From Chlamydiales bacterium (GTDB lineage: Bacteria; Chlamydiota; Chlamydiia; Chlamydiales; SM23-39), in contig JANQFC010000052.1 of NCBI GenBank assembly GCA_028278035.1, positions 145,324 to 209,323 of the forward strand: a stretch of DNA of 64,000 nt, written 5' to 3'. This document shows, in pieces, positions 63,245 through 64,000 of the stretch. The notes below the pieces were generated by a model. That model made no database searches, had not been told where the DNA came from, and saw nothing but the letters and a program-made list of their open reading frames with translations. Within the stretch, counting starts at the first letter, position 1; every line of letters starts with the position of its first letter. Position numbers and translations under genes: made by a program.

Positions 63245-64000
63245 ATGAGCTATTTAAAGGATTTTAAAGATAAAATAGCAAAAGAAGATTACCCAAATTT
63301 TTTAAAAATATGGGAAGAATACTGTTTTTCTGACGAAGTAAACGCACATGAACTTCAGCAAATTTTAATTGCCACTAAAAATTCTGATTTAAAAGAAAAA
63401 TTTGGGCAACATGTTACAAGAGCTTTATCTTTATGGGAAAAAATAGAAAATCCTGAAGAAAAATTTAATATCCTAAAATTAATATCTGATATTCAAAACA
63501 AAAACGACCCGGAATTTGGTGAATTAATCTACCAGCAGTTAAAACAACGTTTTTCAAATGATCTGAAATTCGATGAAAAAATACGTTTAATAGGCTTAAG
63601 AGGAAAAGATCTTTTTACAGGAGCTATTAGTAAATATGAGTTGCTATCTCATATTAATAAAGGTAAATTTGTATTTCATATTGCAGGCTGGGGTACTGGA
63701 GAAATTTTAGATTTTTCCATGATTAGAGAAGAAATGATATTAGAATTTGAATATGTTATAGGGCAAAAAAGCCTTTCTTTTGAAAATGCTTTAAAAACAC
63801 TAGTTCCTCTTCCCGATGATCATTTTTTATCTAGACGGTTTGGCAATCCTGACTTACTAGAAAAACAAGCAAAAGAAAATCCCGTCGAAGTTATTAAATT
63901 GCTATTAAAAGACTTAGGCCCTAAAACTGCCGCAGAAATAAAAGATAATCTCTACGATTTAGTTATTCCTTCGAAAGACTGGAACAAATGGTGGCAAACA
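63245..64000 (+). CDS. greA: Chlamydial-type long GreA, N-terminal part, 3' end outside window
   Basis: I translated this from the ATG at 63245; 252 codons are open to the last base. LKIWEEYCFSDEVNAHELQQ, EFEYVIGQKSLSFENALKTL, DDHFLSRRFGNPDLLEKQAK and KDLGPKTAAEIKDNLYDLVI match what I recall of the N-terminal extension of chlamydial GreA, a protein of about 715 residues whose transcript-cleavage domain is at its C-terminus. That domain is beyond the window. This match is one of the best signs of the lineage. Elongation factor function is inferred from the family. Confidence 0.88.
   Translation, partial: MSYLKDFKDKIAKEDYPNFLKIWEEYCFSDEVNAHELQQILIATKNSDLKEKFGQHVTRALSLWEKIENPEEKFNILKLISDIQNKNDPEFGELIYQQLKQRFSNDLKFDEKIRLIGLRGKDLFTGAISKYELLSHINKGKFVFHIAGWGTGEILDFSMIREEMILEFEYVIGQKSLSFENALKTLVPLPDDHFLSRRFGNPDLLEKQAKENPVEVIKLLLKDLGPKTAAEIKDNLYDLVIPSKDWNKWWQT

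Overview
The window looks like a chromosomal segment of a member of the phylum Chlamydiota, most likely an environmental (amoeba- or arthropod-associated) lineage rather than Chlamydia itself. The DNA is very AT-rich. Four features point this way: DNA topoisomerase I carries a C-terminal SWIB domain; the right edge holds the N-terminal part of the long chlamydial GreA; two TyrP-type aromatic amino acid permeases lie in tandem beside a long ThyX; and rpoN, uvrB and a YjbH-like barrel protein share the region. The lineage call rests on family knowledge, not on a search.

Layout. (A) 1-5375, left flank: a GT9 glycosyltransferase cut by the window edge, rpoN, a membrane protein with a HEAVH motif, and topA. 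(B) 5375-54812, about 49 kb of surface-polysaccharide genes, with no transposase, tRNA or rRNA seen. (B1) 5375-22349: an O-antigen polymerase/ligase-like protein, ManC, GT9, GT4, LhgO, an epimerase, a sugar C-methyltransferase, HddA/HddC for GDP-heptose, two paralogous GT-B genes around an epimerase, a GT90, an ABC exporter and a GT2. (B2) 22354-35722: a minus-strand operon of twelve tightly packed genes, preceded by a glycosyltransferase gene. Its genes are GmhA-like, GmhB-like, transaldolase, epimerase, nucleotidyltransferase-PfkB fusion, Gfo/Idh, a dehydrogenase of the UDP-glucose dehydrogenase family without its cysteine, two epimerases, FkbM, a ThDP enzyme and an SDR. (B3) 35892-44659: three methyltransferases, a tandem duplicate of an unrecognised family, an RmlD-like reductase, a radical SAM protein and an E1 alpha/beta ThDP pair. 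(B4) 44777-54812: a second radical SAM protein, an amidotransferase with HisF/HisH-like partners, PseF, PseI, a TIM-barrel/GNAT fusion, PseC, an unknown protein and a GT9. (C) 54809-64000, right flank: uvrB, two tyrP, thyX, yjbH and partial greA.

How the genes may work together. B4 reads as synthesis of a CMP-activated pseudaminic-type nonulosonic acid plus an amidotransferase module of the kind that makes acetamidino sugars. HddA/HddC together with the GmhA/GmhB-like genes could make GDP-D-glycero-D-manno-heptose. The nucleotidyltransferase-PfkB fusion suggests a second activated heptose or related sugar. The ThDP enzymes, altered oxidoreductases, radical SAM proteins and five methyltransferases suggest further rare or branched sugars. 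Assembly would use the many glycosyltransferases, the ABC exporter and the O-antigen polymerase/ligase-like protein. Chlamydia species carry only a Kdo-type truncated LPS, so this much sugar chemistry in a chlamydial genome is notable.

Genes are packed tightly. No gap exceeds 300 bases; the largest is 232 bases, before greA. All seven convergent junctions overlap or lie within 10 bases. Many neighbours overlap by 1-23 bases in TAATG or ATGA style, which implies translational coupling.
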